From contig OZ244721.1 in assembly GCA_965219235.1 (NCBI GenBank), positions 62,001-126,000 on the forward strand: a stretch of DNA of 64,000 bases, read 5' to 3'. The position numbers were made by a program, and so were the translations under genes. Origin of the DNA: CBDHCC01 sp965219235. GTDB taxonomy: Bacteria > Pseudomonadota > Alphaproteobacteria > Sphingomonadales > Sphingomonadaceae. The notes under the pieces were generated by a model, which worked only from the letters and a program-made list of their open reading frames with translations, did not search any database and was not told the origin of the DNA. This document shows positions 26,226-37,274 of the stretch, one piece after another; position 1 is the stretch's first letter, and the number at the start of each line of letters is the position of its first letter.

Positions 26226-26851
26226 GCGCGGCGGCGGAGACCGCCCACCCCGGCCTCAACATCCGCCATCCCGACCGCGATGCCCAGGAGGAGGCCGAGG
26301 GTGGCGTGTTCGGTTTCTGGGTCTTCCTGATGAGCGACGCGGTGATCTTCGCGCTGCTGTTCGCCACCTACGGCGTGATGCTGCCCGGCACAGCCGGCGG
26401 GCCGACGCCGGCCAGCGAGTACAGGATCGGTCCCGCCTTCGCCGAGACGCTGATCCTGCTCACCAGCAGCCTGACCTATGGCCTGGCGTCGCTCAGCCTC
26501 AAGCACGGCGGGCGGCGCGGACCGCTGATCGGCTGGCTGGCGGTCACGCTGGGCTTGGGCGTCGCGTTCCTGGCGATGGAGCTGCACGACTTTCACACGA
26601 TGGTTTCGCACGGGGCGGTGCCGTCGCGCAGCGGCTATCTCTCGGCGTTCTTCGCGCTCGTGCCGCTCCATGGCCTCCACGTGCTCGCCGGGTGCGTCTG
26701 GATCGTCGTGATGATGGCGCAGCTGAGGGTGTTCGGGACCGACCGGCGGGTGAGGATCAACCTGCTGCGCCTGGGGTTGTTCTGGCACTTCCTCGACATC
26801 GTCTGGATCGCGATCGTCTCCGTCGTCTATCTGCAGGGCCTCATCCGGTGA
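26222..26851 (+). CDS. cyoC: cytochrome bo3 quinol oxidase subunit III
   Basis: Subunit III, 209 residues with five membrane helices, including GVFGFWVFLMSDAVIFALLF and the family motif ALVPLHGLHVLAGCVWI. It stabilises the oxidase complex. GTG start overlapping the cyoB stop by four bases. Confidence 0.94.
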   Translation: MSAAAETAHPGLNIRHPDRDAQEEAEGGVFGFWVFLMSDAVIFALLFATYGVMLPGTAGGPTPASEYRIGPAFAETLILLTSSLTYGLASLSLKHGGRRGPLIGWLAVTLGLGVAFLAMELHDFHTMVSHGAVPSRSGYLSAFFALVPLHGLHVLAGCVWIVVMMAQLRVFGTDRRVRINLLRLGLFWHFLDIVWIAIVSVVYLQGLIR

Positions 26852-27156
26852 GCGGCGGGTCCGACGCGCGGCGCGAACGGCGCGGCTATCTGGCGGGCTA
26901 TGGCGTGGCCCTGCTGCTCACGGCGGCGGCGTTCGGGGTCGTCCACTGGGGGGTCTGGAGCGGGGCGACCGCGCTGGCCGTCGTGTTCGGCCTCGGGCTG
27001 GCCCAGATGATCGTCCACTTCCGGTTCTTTCTGCACATCCGGCTGCGCGGGTCCACACGCGAGGACCTGCAGCTGATTTTGTTCACCGTGCTCATCATCG
27101 CATTGATGGCGGGCGGCACGCTGGTCATCCTGTTCAACCTGCGCGGCCGGATGTGA
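26848..27156 (+). CDS. cyoD: cytochrome bo3 quinol oxidase subunit IV
   Basis: A small 102-residue subunit with three membrane helices and the family segment AQMIVHFRFFLHI. GTG start overlapping the cyoC stop by four bases. It is the last gene of the operon; the haem O synthase gene cyoE is not next to it, so haem O must come from elsewhere. Confidence 0.92.
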   Translation: MSGGSDARRERRGYLAGYGVALLLTAAAFGVVHWGVWSGATALAVVFGLGLAQMIVHFRFFLHIRLRGSTREDLQLILFTVLIIALMAGGTLVILFNLRGRM

Positions 27157-27220
27157 GGACAGGCGATGTGAGTCGTTCTTTAGTCTTCGGCCGCGTGCGC
27201 GCGCATCAATCCATCCCAGA

Positions 27221-27252
27221 CCCAGGGCGGGGCTGCTCGCTCGCCCCTTGGG
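27221..27252. terminator. GC-rich hairpin between convergent cyoD and topA
   Basis: Arms around GGGGC (27229-27233) and GCCCC (27243-27247), extended by CCCA and TTGGG, form an imperfect stem between two convergent genes. No T-run follows, so it is only a candidate bidirectional terminator. Confidence 0.35.
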
Positions 27253-27270
27253 AGGCGTCGTACGCCGGCG

Positions 27271-29817
<2,547 letters not shown>

Positions 29818-30003
29818 GTGCGGCGGTCCTTACACGTGTGCACGCGAAGGTGGTGGGGCGCGGCGGGGGGCGTCAAGGGGGGAGCGGCGGTGGACGCGCG
29901 CGCCGCGATCGGCCATGGGGGCGTCGTAGCGCGGCCGCGGCGCCCTTCCGGATCGCCCGCCGCCCCTCCTCTTCCTCACCCGCACACGCCCAAGGTTTCC
30001 GCC

Positions 30004-31488
30004 ATGCCCGCTCTCGCCGCCACGCTTCGCCGCGACTGGCTGTCCCATCCGCGCGCGGACATGCTGGCCGGTGTGGTGGTGGCGCTCGCGCTCATTCCGG
30101 AGGCGATCGGCTTCTCCATCATCGCGGGCGTGGACCCGCGCGTCGGGCTCTACGCATCGGTCGCGATCGCCATCGTGATCAGCATCACGGGCGGGCGGCC
30201 GGGCATGATCTCGGCGGCGACGGCGGCGGTGGCGGTGCTGGTGGTGCCGCTCGTGCGCGACCACGGGGTCGAGTATCTGTTCGCCGCGACGATCCTGATG
30301 GGCGTGATCCAGATCGTCGCCGGACTGGCGCGGCTGGACCTGCTCATGCAATTCGTCTCGCGCTCGGTGATCACGGGTTTCGTCAACGCGCTCGCCATCC
30401 TGATCTTCCTGGCTCAGATGCCGCAGCTGACGGGGGTGGGGTGGCAGACCTACGCCATGGTCGGCGTCGGCCTCGCCGTCATCTACGGCCTGCCGCGCCT
30501 CACGACCGCCGTGCCCTCCCCGCTCGTGGCGATCCTGCTGCTGACGGCGGCATCCATCGCGAGCGGAGCCACGGTGCGCGCGGTGGGCGACATGGGCACG
30601 CTGCCCGACGGACTGCCGTCCCTGGCGCTGCCGGATGTCCCGCTGACCTGGGACACGCTGCGCATCGTCCTGCCCTTCTCGCTCGCCATGGCGGCGGTCG
30701 GGCTGCTGGAGTCGCTGCTGACCGCGCAGATCGTGGACGACATGACCCACACCGACAGCGACAAGCGGCGCGAGTGCGGCGGGCAGGGCGTGGCCAACAT
30801 GGCCGCCGCGCTGGTGGGCGGCATGGGCGGGTGCGCCATGATCGGCCAGTCGGTGATCAACGTGACGTCCGGCGGCCGCGGGCGGCTGTCGACCTTCACG
30901 GCGGGCGCGGTGCTGCTGTTCGGGCTGACGGCGCTGGGGCCGTTCGTCGGGCGCATTCCGATGCCGGCGCTGGTGGCCGTGATGATCATGGTGTCGATCG
31001 GCACCTTCTCGTGGAACTCGATCCCCAACCTGCGCCGCCACCCCTGGCCCTCGTCCGTGGTCATGCTGACGACGGTGGTGGTCGTCGTGGGGACGCACGA
31101 CCTGTCGCTCGGCGTGCTGGCGGGCGTGCTGCTGTCGGGCATCTTCTTCGCGGGCAAGGTGCAGCGGATGTTCTCCGTGGAGCGGACCGAGGCGCCGGAC
31201 GGGGCGGCGACCTACACCGTCACGGGTCAGATCTTCTTCGCGTCGGTCGAACGCTTCGTGCGCGCGCTGAGCCGCGCGGAGGCCGCGCCGGCGGTGCGGA
31301 TCGACCTGCGCGGCGCGCACTTCTGGGACATCTCGGCGGTGGCCGCGCTCGACCGGGTGGTGGAGCGGTATCAGCGCGGCGGCACGAAGGTCGACGTGGT
31401 CGGCGTCAACCGCGCGAGCGCCGACCTGGTCGACAAGTTCGCCCGCCACGACAAGACCGGCGTGGAGCTGGGCATCGCCCCGCACTGA
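30004..31488 (+). CDS. SulP-family inorganic anion transporter
   Basis: A 494-residue inner-membrane transporter of the SLC26/SulP family (sulfate, bicarbonate or similar). The membrane domain opens with the signature DMLAGVVVALALIPEAIGFS and has about 10-12 helices. The C-terminal STAS domain (TYTVTGQIFFASVERFVRAL to VDLVDKFARHD-like end) is cytoplasmic. Divergent from topA with a 186-base gap. Anion not deducible. Confidence 0.9.
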   Translation: MPALAATLRRDWLSHPRADMLAGVVVALALIPEAIGFSIIAGVDPRVGLYASVAIAIVISITGGRPGMISAATAAVAVLVVPLVRDHGVEYLFAATILMGVIQIVAGLARLDLLMQFVSRSVITGFVNALAILIFLAQMPQLTGVGWQTYAMVGVGLAVIYGLPRLTTAVPSPLVAILLLTAASIASGATVRAVGDMGTLPDGLPSLALPDVPLTWDTLRIVLPFSLAMAAVGLLESLLTAQIVDDMTHTDSDKRRECGGQGVANMAAALVGGMGGCAMIGQSVINVTSGGRGRLSTFTAGAVLLFGLTALGPFVGRIPMPALVAVMIMVSIGTFSWNSIPNLRRHPWPSSVVMLTTVVVVVGTHDLSLGVLAGVLLSGIFFAGKVQRMFSVERTEAPDGAATYTVTGQIFFASVERFVRALSRAEAAPAVRIDLRGAHFWDISAVAALDRVVERYQRGGTKVDVVGVNRASADLVDKFARHDKTGVELGIAPH

Positions 31489-31491
31489 GGC

Positions 31492-32601
31492 TCAGGCGGA
31501 CCGGCCCCAACTCACCCGGTTGCCCGCGTGCCGCTCCAGCCGACCGGCGACCTCCAGTTCCAGCAGCACGGCGGCGACCTGCGCCGCGCTCAACCCCGAC
31601 TGCCGCACCAGTTCGTCCATCGCGACCGGGACCGGACCGAGCAGATCGGCGAGCGCGCGCCGCTCCGCCTCCCCCGGCTCCTCGGCACGCGGGGCTCCCG
31701 CGTCGTAGCCCAGCCGCTCCTGCCGCAGCCCGCCCGTCACGGTGGTCAGCGCCTCGATCACGTCGCCCGCCGACTCCACCAGCGTCGCCCCTTCGCGGAT
31801 CAGCGCGTTGCAGCCCCGCGCCCTCGGGTCCAGCGGAGAACCGGGGATCGCCATCACCTCGCGTCCCGCCTCGCCAGCCAACCGCGCGGTGATGAGCGAG
31901 CCGGAGCGCAGCGCCGCCTCCACCACCACGGTGCCCCTCGCCAGTCCCGCGATGATGCGGTTGCGCGATGGGAAGTGGCGGGCCAGCGGCTGGGTGCCCG
32001 GCGGCCGTTCGGCCAGCAGCACGCCCTCCTGCGCGATGCGCGCCTGCAGCGCGGCGTTCTCCGGCGGCCAGGCGATGTCGAGGCCGCTGGCGATGACGCC
32101 GACGGTGCCCGTCTTGAGCGAGCCCTCGTGCGCCGCCGTGTCGATGCCTCGGGCCAGCCCGCTCACCACCAGCCAGCCCTCGCGGCCCAGCTCGGCCGCG
32201 AGTTCGCGCGCCATCTTGCGCGCCGCGGCGGACGCGTTGCGCGCGCCGACCATCGCCACCAGCCGGCCGTCCAGTCGCCCGGCGTCTCCGCGCACGGCCA
32301 GCACCGGCGGCGCGCCGTCCGCCTGAGCCAGGAGAGTGGGATAGGCGGTCTCGCCCAGGAAGATCAGGCGGCCGCCCAGTTCGCGCGACCGCGCCATCTC
32401 GCGTTCGGCCACCGCGACCGGCGGCACGGCCGGCGGCTTGCCGCCGCCGCGCGCCGCCAGGTCCGGCAGCGCGGCGAGCGCGGCCGACGCCGAGCCGAAC
32501 CGCGCGAGCAGCTGGGCGTAGGTGACGGGTCCCACGCGCGGCGTGCGGATCAGGCGCAGCGCGGCCAGCCGCTCGGCGGCGCTCCACTGGCCGGCGGTCA
32601 C
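31492..32601 (-). CDS. dprA: DNA processing protein A
   Basis: Loads RecA onto single-stranded DNA during natural transformation. The 369-residue product contains an N-terminal SAM-like region, the Rossmann core with MVGARNASAAARKMA, VVSGLARGIDTAAHEGSL and PSRNRIIAGLARGTVVVEA, and a C-terminal winged helix (MDELVRQSGLSAAQVAAVLLELEVAGR). GTG start overlapping the plsY stop (GTGA). Confidence 0.94.
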   Translation of the reverse strand: MTAGQWSAAERLAALRLIRTPRVGPVTYAQLLARFGSASAALAALPDLAARGGGKPPAVPPVAVAEREMARSRELGGRLIFLGETAYPTLLAQADGAPPVLAVRGDAGRLDGRLVAMVGARNASAAARKMARELAAELGREGWLVVSGLARGIDTAAHEGSLKTGTVGVIASGLDIAWPPENAALQARIAQEGVLLAERPPGTQPLARHFPSRNRIIAGLARGTVVVEAALRSGSLITARLAGEAGREVMAIPGSPLDPRARGCNALIREGATLVESAGDVIEALTTVTGGLRQERLGYDAGAPRAEEPGEAERRALADLLGPVPVAMDELVRQSGLSAAQVAAVLLELEVAGRLERHAGNRVSWGRSA

Positions 32602-33200
32602 CTTTGAGCGCCGACTCGCGGCTCGGCTCCGTCCAGCAGCCGGTCGATGTTGGCACGGTGCCGCCAGAGCACGAGCAGCGCCAGCCCGATCCCGGCCGCC
32701 ACCTCGCTCCACATCCCGATCGCGGCGAAGGTCACAGGCACGCTGATCGCCGCCAGGATGCCCGCCAGCGACGAGACCCGCGCGACCGCCATCGCCCCCA
32801 GCCAGACCGCCGCGAAGACCAGTCCCGCGACCGGCGCCAGGCCGACGGTCACGCCCATCAGCGTCGCCACGCCCTTGCCGCCGCGAAAGCCCAGCCACAC
32901 AGGATAGCAGTGCCCCACGACCGCCGCCATCGCCGCGAGCGGCTGCAGCCCCGGCGCGATGCGCGCGATGACGAGCACGGCGGCCGTCCCCTTCAACAGG
33001 TCGAGAAGCGCGGTGGCGAACGCCAGCCCTTTGCGTCCCGTGCGGAGCACGTTCGTGGCCCCGGTGCTGCCCGACCCGATCGCACGCAGGTCGCCCGCGC
33101 CGAACAGGCGGGTCAGGATCACGCCGGTCGGAATCGATCCCAGCAGATATCCGATCGCCAGCGCCAGCGCGGGGGTTTGCCAGGGCACGATCGTCTCCAC
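32598..33200 (-). CDS. plsY: glycerol-3-phosphate acyltransferase
   Basis: Inner-membrane enzyme that makes lysophosphatidate from acyl phosphate and glycerol 3-phosphate. The 200-residue product has about six helices and the three conserved motifs GYLLGSIPTGVIL, RAIGSGSTGATNVLR and GHCYPVWLGFRGGKGVAT. Divergent from murI; coupled to dprA. Confidence 0.95.
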   Translation of the reverse strand: METIVPWQTPALALAIGYLLGSIPTGVILTRLFGAGDLRAIGSGSTGATNVLRTGRKGLAFATALLDLLKGTAAVLVIARIAPGLQPLAAMAAVVGHCYPVWLGFRGGKGVATLMGVTVGLAPVAGLVFAAVWLGAMAVARVSSLAGILAAISVPVTFAAIGMWSEVAAGIGLALLVLWRHRANIDRLLDGAEPRVGAQR

Positions 33201-33271
33201 TCGGCGAGCACCTTTCGCGCTTTCTTACAAGACGTTCACAATAGCACCGCAGTGTGACACCCTCAACACAC

Positions 33272-34087
33272 ATGGATCGCAGCGACGCCCCCCGGCCCGG
33301 CCCGGCCCCCATCCTGATCTTCGACAGCGGTGTCGGCGGCCTGTCGGTGGCGCGCGCGGTGCGCGCCCGGCTGCCGGGCTGGCCGCTCGTCTACGCCGCC
33401 GACCGCGAGGGCTTTCCCTATGGCGGCCGGAGCGAGCGGGAGATCGCGGTGCGCGTCCCCGCGCTGCTCGGCCGGCTGGCGGAGCGGGTCGCGCCCGCGC
33501 TGGTCGTGATCGCGTGCAACACGGCCTCCACGATCGCGCTCGCGGACGTGCGCTCGGCGCTCGACCTGCCGGTGGTGGGCACGGTGCCGGCGGTGAAGCC
33601 GGCGGCGCTCGCCACCCGCACCGGCGCGATCGGCGTGCTGGGCACGGAGGCGACGGTGCGCCAGCCCTATCTCGACCGCCTGATCGCCGAATGGGCCGAG
33701 GGGCTGACGGTGGTGCGCCACGGCGCGCCCGACCTGGTGCTGGCCGCCGAGCGGGCGTTCGCCGGAGAGCCTCCGGCACCGGACCGGGTCGCCGCCGCGC
33801 TCGCGGGGCTGTGGGCGTCGCCGGGAGGCGATCGGGTCGACACGGTGGTGCTCGCCTGCACGCATTTCCCGCTGCTGGGCGCGGAGCTGGCGGCGGCGGC
33901 GCCGGGGGTGCGCTTCGTGGACGGCGCCGACGGCATCGCGCGCCGCGCCGCGCACCTTCTGGGCGACCCCGGGCCGCTGGCCGCCACGCCCGTCCACCGC
34001 GTCGTGCTCACCGGCCATGCGCCCGTGCCCGCCGCGCTCGCCCGAGCCTGGGCGCGGGAGGGCTTCGCGGCGCCGACCTTGTTGTGA
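33272..34087 (+). CDS. murI: glutamate racemase
   Basis: Makes D-glutamate for peptidoglycan. The 271-residue product has both catalytic cysteine regions, VIACNTAST and VLACTHFPLL, and the N-terminal IFDSGVGGLSVA. An in-frame GTG 18 bases upstream is possible; I chose the ATG before DRSDAP. Confidence 0.94.
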   Translation: MDRSDAPRPGPAPILIFDSGVGGLSVARAVRARLPGWPLVYAADREGFPYGGRSEREIAVRVPALLGRLAERVAPALVVIACNTASTIALADVRSALDLPVVGTVPAVKPAALATRTGAIGVLGTEATVRQPYLDRLIAEWAEGLTVVRHGAPDLVLAAERAFAGEPPAPDRVAAALAGLWASPGGDRVDTVVLACTHFPLLGAELAAAAPGVRFVDGADGIARRAAHLLGDPGPLAATPVHRVVLTGHAPVPAALARAWAREGFAAPTLL

Positions 34088-34121
34088 GTCGTTCGCACTG
34101 GAAAAACGACGCTCCGCCGCT

Positions 34122-35372
34122 ATGTGGAGGGGCGTGAGCGACGCCCTTACGCCTCCCGCCGACTACGACCGGCTGTTCTCCCAGGCCATCGACCGGCTGC
34201 ACGACGAGGGCCGCTACCGGGTCTTCATCGACATCCTGCGCGACCGGGGCCGCTATCCCGACGCGCGCTGCTTCGCCGGGCACAACGGGCCGAAGCCGAT
34301 CACGGTGTGGTGTTCCAACGACTATCTCGCGATGGGCCAGCACCCCGCCGTGATCGCGGCGATGGAGGAGGCGCTGCGCGATGTCGGCGCGGGCTCCGGC
34401 GGGACGCGCAACATCGGCGGCACGACGCACTACCACATCGAACTGGAGGCGGAGCTCGCCGACCTGCACGGCAAGGAGGGGGCGCTGCTGTTCACCTCCG
34501 GCTACGTGTCCAACGAGGCGACGCTCTCCACGCTGGCCAAGGTGCTGCCCGGCTGCGTGGTCTTTTCCGACGAGCTGAACCACGCCTCGATGATCGCGGG
34601 CATCGTGAACTCGGGCGCGGAGAAGCGCGTGTTCCGGCACAACGACCTCGGCCATCTGGAGGAGCTGCTGGCGGCGGAGCCGTCCGACACGCCCAAGCTG
34701 ATCGCCTTCGAGTCGGTCTATTCCATGGACGGCGACGTGGCCCCGATCGCGGCGATCTGCGACCTGGCCGACCGCCACAACGCGCTCACCTACCTGGACG
34801 AGGTCCACGCGGTCGGCATGTACGGCCCGCGCGGCGGCGGCATCTCGGAGCGCGACGGGGTGGCCGACCGCGTGACCATCATCGAGGGCACGCTGGGCAA
34901 GGCGTTCGGCGTCATGGGCGGCTACATCGCGGCCGGGCGCACGGTGATCGACGTGATCCGCTCCTACGCGCCCGGCTTCATCTTCACGACCTCGCTGTCG
35001 CCCGTGCTGGTGGCGGGCGTGCTGGCGAGCGTGCGCCACCTGAAGGCGTCGGACCGGGAGCGCGAGGCGCAGCAGCGCGCCGCGGCGCGGCTGAAGGCGG
35101 CGCTCGCCACGGCCGGCCTGCCGGTGCTGGAGACCGAGACGCACATCGTGCCGCTGATGGTCGGCGACCCGGTGAAGGCCAAGGCGATCAGCGACATCCT
35201 GCTCGCCGAATACGGCGTCTACGTCCAGCCGATCAACTTCCCGACCGTGCCACGCGGCACCGAGCGCCTGCGCTTCACCCCCGGTCCGAACCATGGCGAG
35301 GCGCTGATCGACGAACTGGCCGAGGCGCTGGCGGAGATCTGGGGCCGGCTGGACCTGCGGCTGGCGGCCTGA
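34122..35372 (+). CDS. hemA: 5-aminolevulinate synthase
   Basis: Condenses glycine with succinyl-CoA, the first step of haem synthesis by the C4 route used in alphaproteobacteria. The product (416 residues from this ATG) has WCSNDYLAMGQHP, the glycine-rich GAGSGGTRNIGGT, SVYSMDGDVAP, YLDEVHAVG, and the PLP lysine in GTLGKAFGVMGGY. A GTG 12 bases downstream, three bases after GGAGG, is an equally good start (VSDALTPP). Confidence 0.95.
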   Translation: MWRGVSDALTPPADYDRLFSQAIDRLHDEGRYRVFIDILRDRGRYPDARCFAGHNGPKPITVWCSNDYLAMGQHPAVIAAMEEALRDVGAGSGGTRNIGGTTHYHIELEAELADLHGKEGALLFTSGYVSNEATLSTLAKVLPGCVVFSDELNHASMIAGIVNSGAEKRVFRHNDLGHLEELLAAEPSDTPKLIAFESVYSMDGDVAPIAAICDLADRHNALTYLDEVHAVGMYGPRGGGISERDGVADRVTIIEGTLGKAFGVMGGYIAAGRTVIDVIRSYAPGFIFTTSLSPVLVAGVLASVRHLKASDREREAQQRAAARLKAALATAGLPVLETETHIVPLMVGDPVKAKAISDILLAEYGVYVQPINFPTVPRGTERLRFTPGPNHGEALIDELAEALAEIWGRLDLRLAA

Positions 35373-35394
35373 ACCGGCCGCGCGCGGGGACGAG

Positions 35395-35412
35395 CAACTG
35401 GACATCCAGTTG
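35395..35412 (+). terminator. hairpin downstream of hemA
   Basis: A perfect 7-bp stem CAACTGG-ACAT-CCAGTTG begins 22 bases after the hemA stop and is followed at a short distance by a TTTT tract. It is a moderate candidate terminator. The rest of the gap to the convergent DUF3429 gene (to 35617) shows nothing recognisable. Confidence 0.4.
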
Positions 35413-35617
35413 AAATTGTGACATAAGGGTTTTATGGCCCCGTCCGCCGCCTCGTCCGTGGTGATGTTTGCTTCGAACGGCGGGTCTGGGTGGTGCACGA
35501 TTTCCTACACCCGCGCTCTGCGCCTTTCTCACCGTCGTGCGAACTTCGGGACCTTTCGAGCGGCGGTCGGACGGGCCTCCCGCGGCTCACGATCCTCCGC
35601 CTCCCAGCCGCCGCTCC

Positions 35618-36055
35618 TCAGCCGACCGCGGCTACCGCCACCGTCGCGACCCCCAGCCCGACCGACAGCCGCACGCGCAGCCGCCACAGCCACTCCGGCA
35701 TCAGCCCCTCGCGCCGCAGGGCCCGGTCGCCGATCAGCGCCGCCAGCAACCCGGCCGCGAGCGCCAGCAGGACGGCGTCGTTCCAGCCCCATTGCAGCGC
35801 GAACAGCGCGGCGGCCGCCCACAGGCTCGGCAGGACGGAGGCGATCCACGTCCAGCGGGGCGGGTCGTGTGCCCGCGCCGCCAGTCCCCACCAGACGCCA
35901 CCCAGGAAGCTCAGGATCGCCGCGGCGTAGAACTGCGCGGCGGTGACGCCGGCGAAGCGCCACTCGACGGGCGCCCAGAGCGCGACCGCCAGCGCGACGA
36001 TCTGCGGCAGCAGCCCCGCCGGGCCGAGGATCAGGGGCGGGCGGGGCGGCGTCAT
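35618..36055 (-). CDS. DUF3429 membrane protein
   Basis: A 145-residue protein with about five membrane helices matching the DUF3429 family: LLPQIVALAVALWAP, QFYAAAILSFLGGVWWGLAAR and PSLWAAAALFALQWG. No biochemical function is known for the family. Stands alone, convergent with hemA. Confidence 0.82.
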   Translation of the reverse strand: MTPPRPPLILGPAGLLPQIVALAVALWAPVEWRFAGVTAAQFYAAAILSFLGGVWWGLAARAHDPPRWTWIASVLPSLWAAAALFALQWGWNDAVLLALAAGLLAALIGDRALRREGLMPEWLWRLRVRLSVGLGVATVAVAAVG

Positions 36056-36135
36056 CGCCGCCGCTCCTATCGGCGCCGCTCTCGCGCCGCCAGCCCTGCT
36101 TGACCATGCCTCGGGCGGACCGCAGGAGGGCGGCC

Positions 36136-36357
36136 ATGTCCCCTTGGTTCCGACACAAGCGCGCCGGCGTCGGCGTCATCCCCGCCTCGCCCGCCGGCTG
36201 GGTGGCGACGGCGGTCTTCGTCGCCGCGCTGATCGGCGGGCGGCTGCTGCTGGACGCGAGCGGGCAGGGCGTCCACGCGCGCTATGTGCTCGCGATGGGG
36301 GCGGTCGTGCTCGCCTTCGCGCTGCTGGTGTGGCGCACGGTGGAGCCGCGCGCGTGA
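36136..36357 (+). CDS. small two-helix membrane protein
   Basis: A 73-residue protein starting MSPWFRHKRAGVGVIPASPAGW with two hydrophobic segments (VATAVFVAALIGGRLLL and LAMGAVVLAFALLVW). Its stop overlaps the GTG start of the following dehydrogenase gene (GTGA), so the two are coupled. Similar small proteins occur in sphingomonads; no function is known. Confidence 0.65.
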   Translation: MSPWFRHKRAGVGVIPASPAGWVATAVFVAALIGGRLLLDASGQGVHARYVLAMGAVVLAFALLVWRTVEPRA

Positions 36358-37217
36358 GCCGGGTGGCGTTCCTGGGGTTGGGCGTGATGGGTGCGCCGAT
36401 GGCCGGCCACCTGGCGGCGGCGGGGCACGAGCTGGTCGTCTACAACCGCACGGCCGCGCGGGCCGAGGCGTGGGTGGCGGAGCATGGCGGCGCCACCGCC
36501 GCCACGCCCGCCCAGGCCGCGCGCGATGCGGAGGCGGTGTTCGCCTGCGTCGGGGCGGACGCGGACGTGGCGGCGGTGACCACCGGGCCGGAGGGTTGCT
36601 TCGCGGCGATGGCCGCCGACGCGCTGTTCGTCGATCACACCACGATCGGCCCCGGCACCGCCCGCGCGCTCGCCGCCGAGGGGGAGGGGCGGGGCCTTCT
36701 GGTGCTCGACGCCCCCGTGTCGGGCGGACAGGCGGGGGCCGAGGCGGGGCGGCTCGCGGTGATGTGCGGCGGCACGGACGCCGCGATGGCGGCGGCGCGG
36801 CCCTTTCTCGAAGCCTATGGCAAGCGGGTGGTCCATGTCGGCCCGGCCGGTGCGGGCCAGTCGGCCAAGATGGCCAACCAGATCGCGATCGCCGGCGTGC
36901 TGCAGGGTCTGGCGGAGGCGATGCGCTTCGTGCGCGCGGCTGGGCTCGATCCCGCGACCGTCCACGAGGCCATCGGCGGCGGCGCGGCGCAGTCTTGGCA
37001 GATGGACAACCGCTGGTCGACGATGGCGGCCGACCGCTACGACTTCGGCTTCGCGGTCGACTGGATGCGCAAGGACCTGGGGCTGGCGGTCGCGGAGGCG
37101 AATGCGAAGGGTGTCGGCCTGCCGCTGACCGCGCTGGTCGATCAGTTCTACGCCGAGGTGCAGGCGATGGGCGGCGGGCGCGACGACACCAGCGCGCTGC
37201 TGCGGCGGCTGCGCTGA
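36354..37217 (+). CDS. NAD(P)-dependent beta-hydroxyacid dehydrogenase
   Basis: A 287-residue member of the 3-hydroxyisobutyrate dehydrogenase family. Rossmann motif GLGVMGAPMAGHL, substrate motif DAPVSGGQAGAEAGRL, and catalytic lysine in GQSAKMANQI are all present. GTG start coupled to the small membrane protein. Actual substrate (3-hydroxyisobutyrate, tartronate semialdehyde or other) is not clear. Confidence 0.88.
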   Translation: MSRVAFLGLGVMGAPMAGHLAAAGHELVVYNRTAARAEAWVAEHGGATAATPAQAARDAEAVFACVGADADVAAVTTGPEGCFAAMAADALFVDHTTIGPGTARALAAEGEGRGLLVLDAPVSGGQAGAEAGRLAVMCGGTDAAMAAARPFLEAYGKRVVHVGPAGAGQSAKMANQIAIAGVLQGLAEAMRFVRAAGLDPATVHEAIGGGAAQSWQMDNRWSTMAADRYDFGFAVDWMRKDLGLAVAEANAKGVGLPLTALVDQFYAEVQAMGGGRDDTSALLRRLR

Positions 37218-37274
37218 GCGCTCATCCAAGGACCATTGCCGCTCCGCTGTTCCCCGGGGTAAGGCGCTTTGGCC

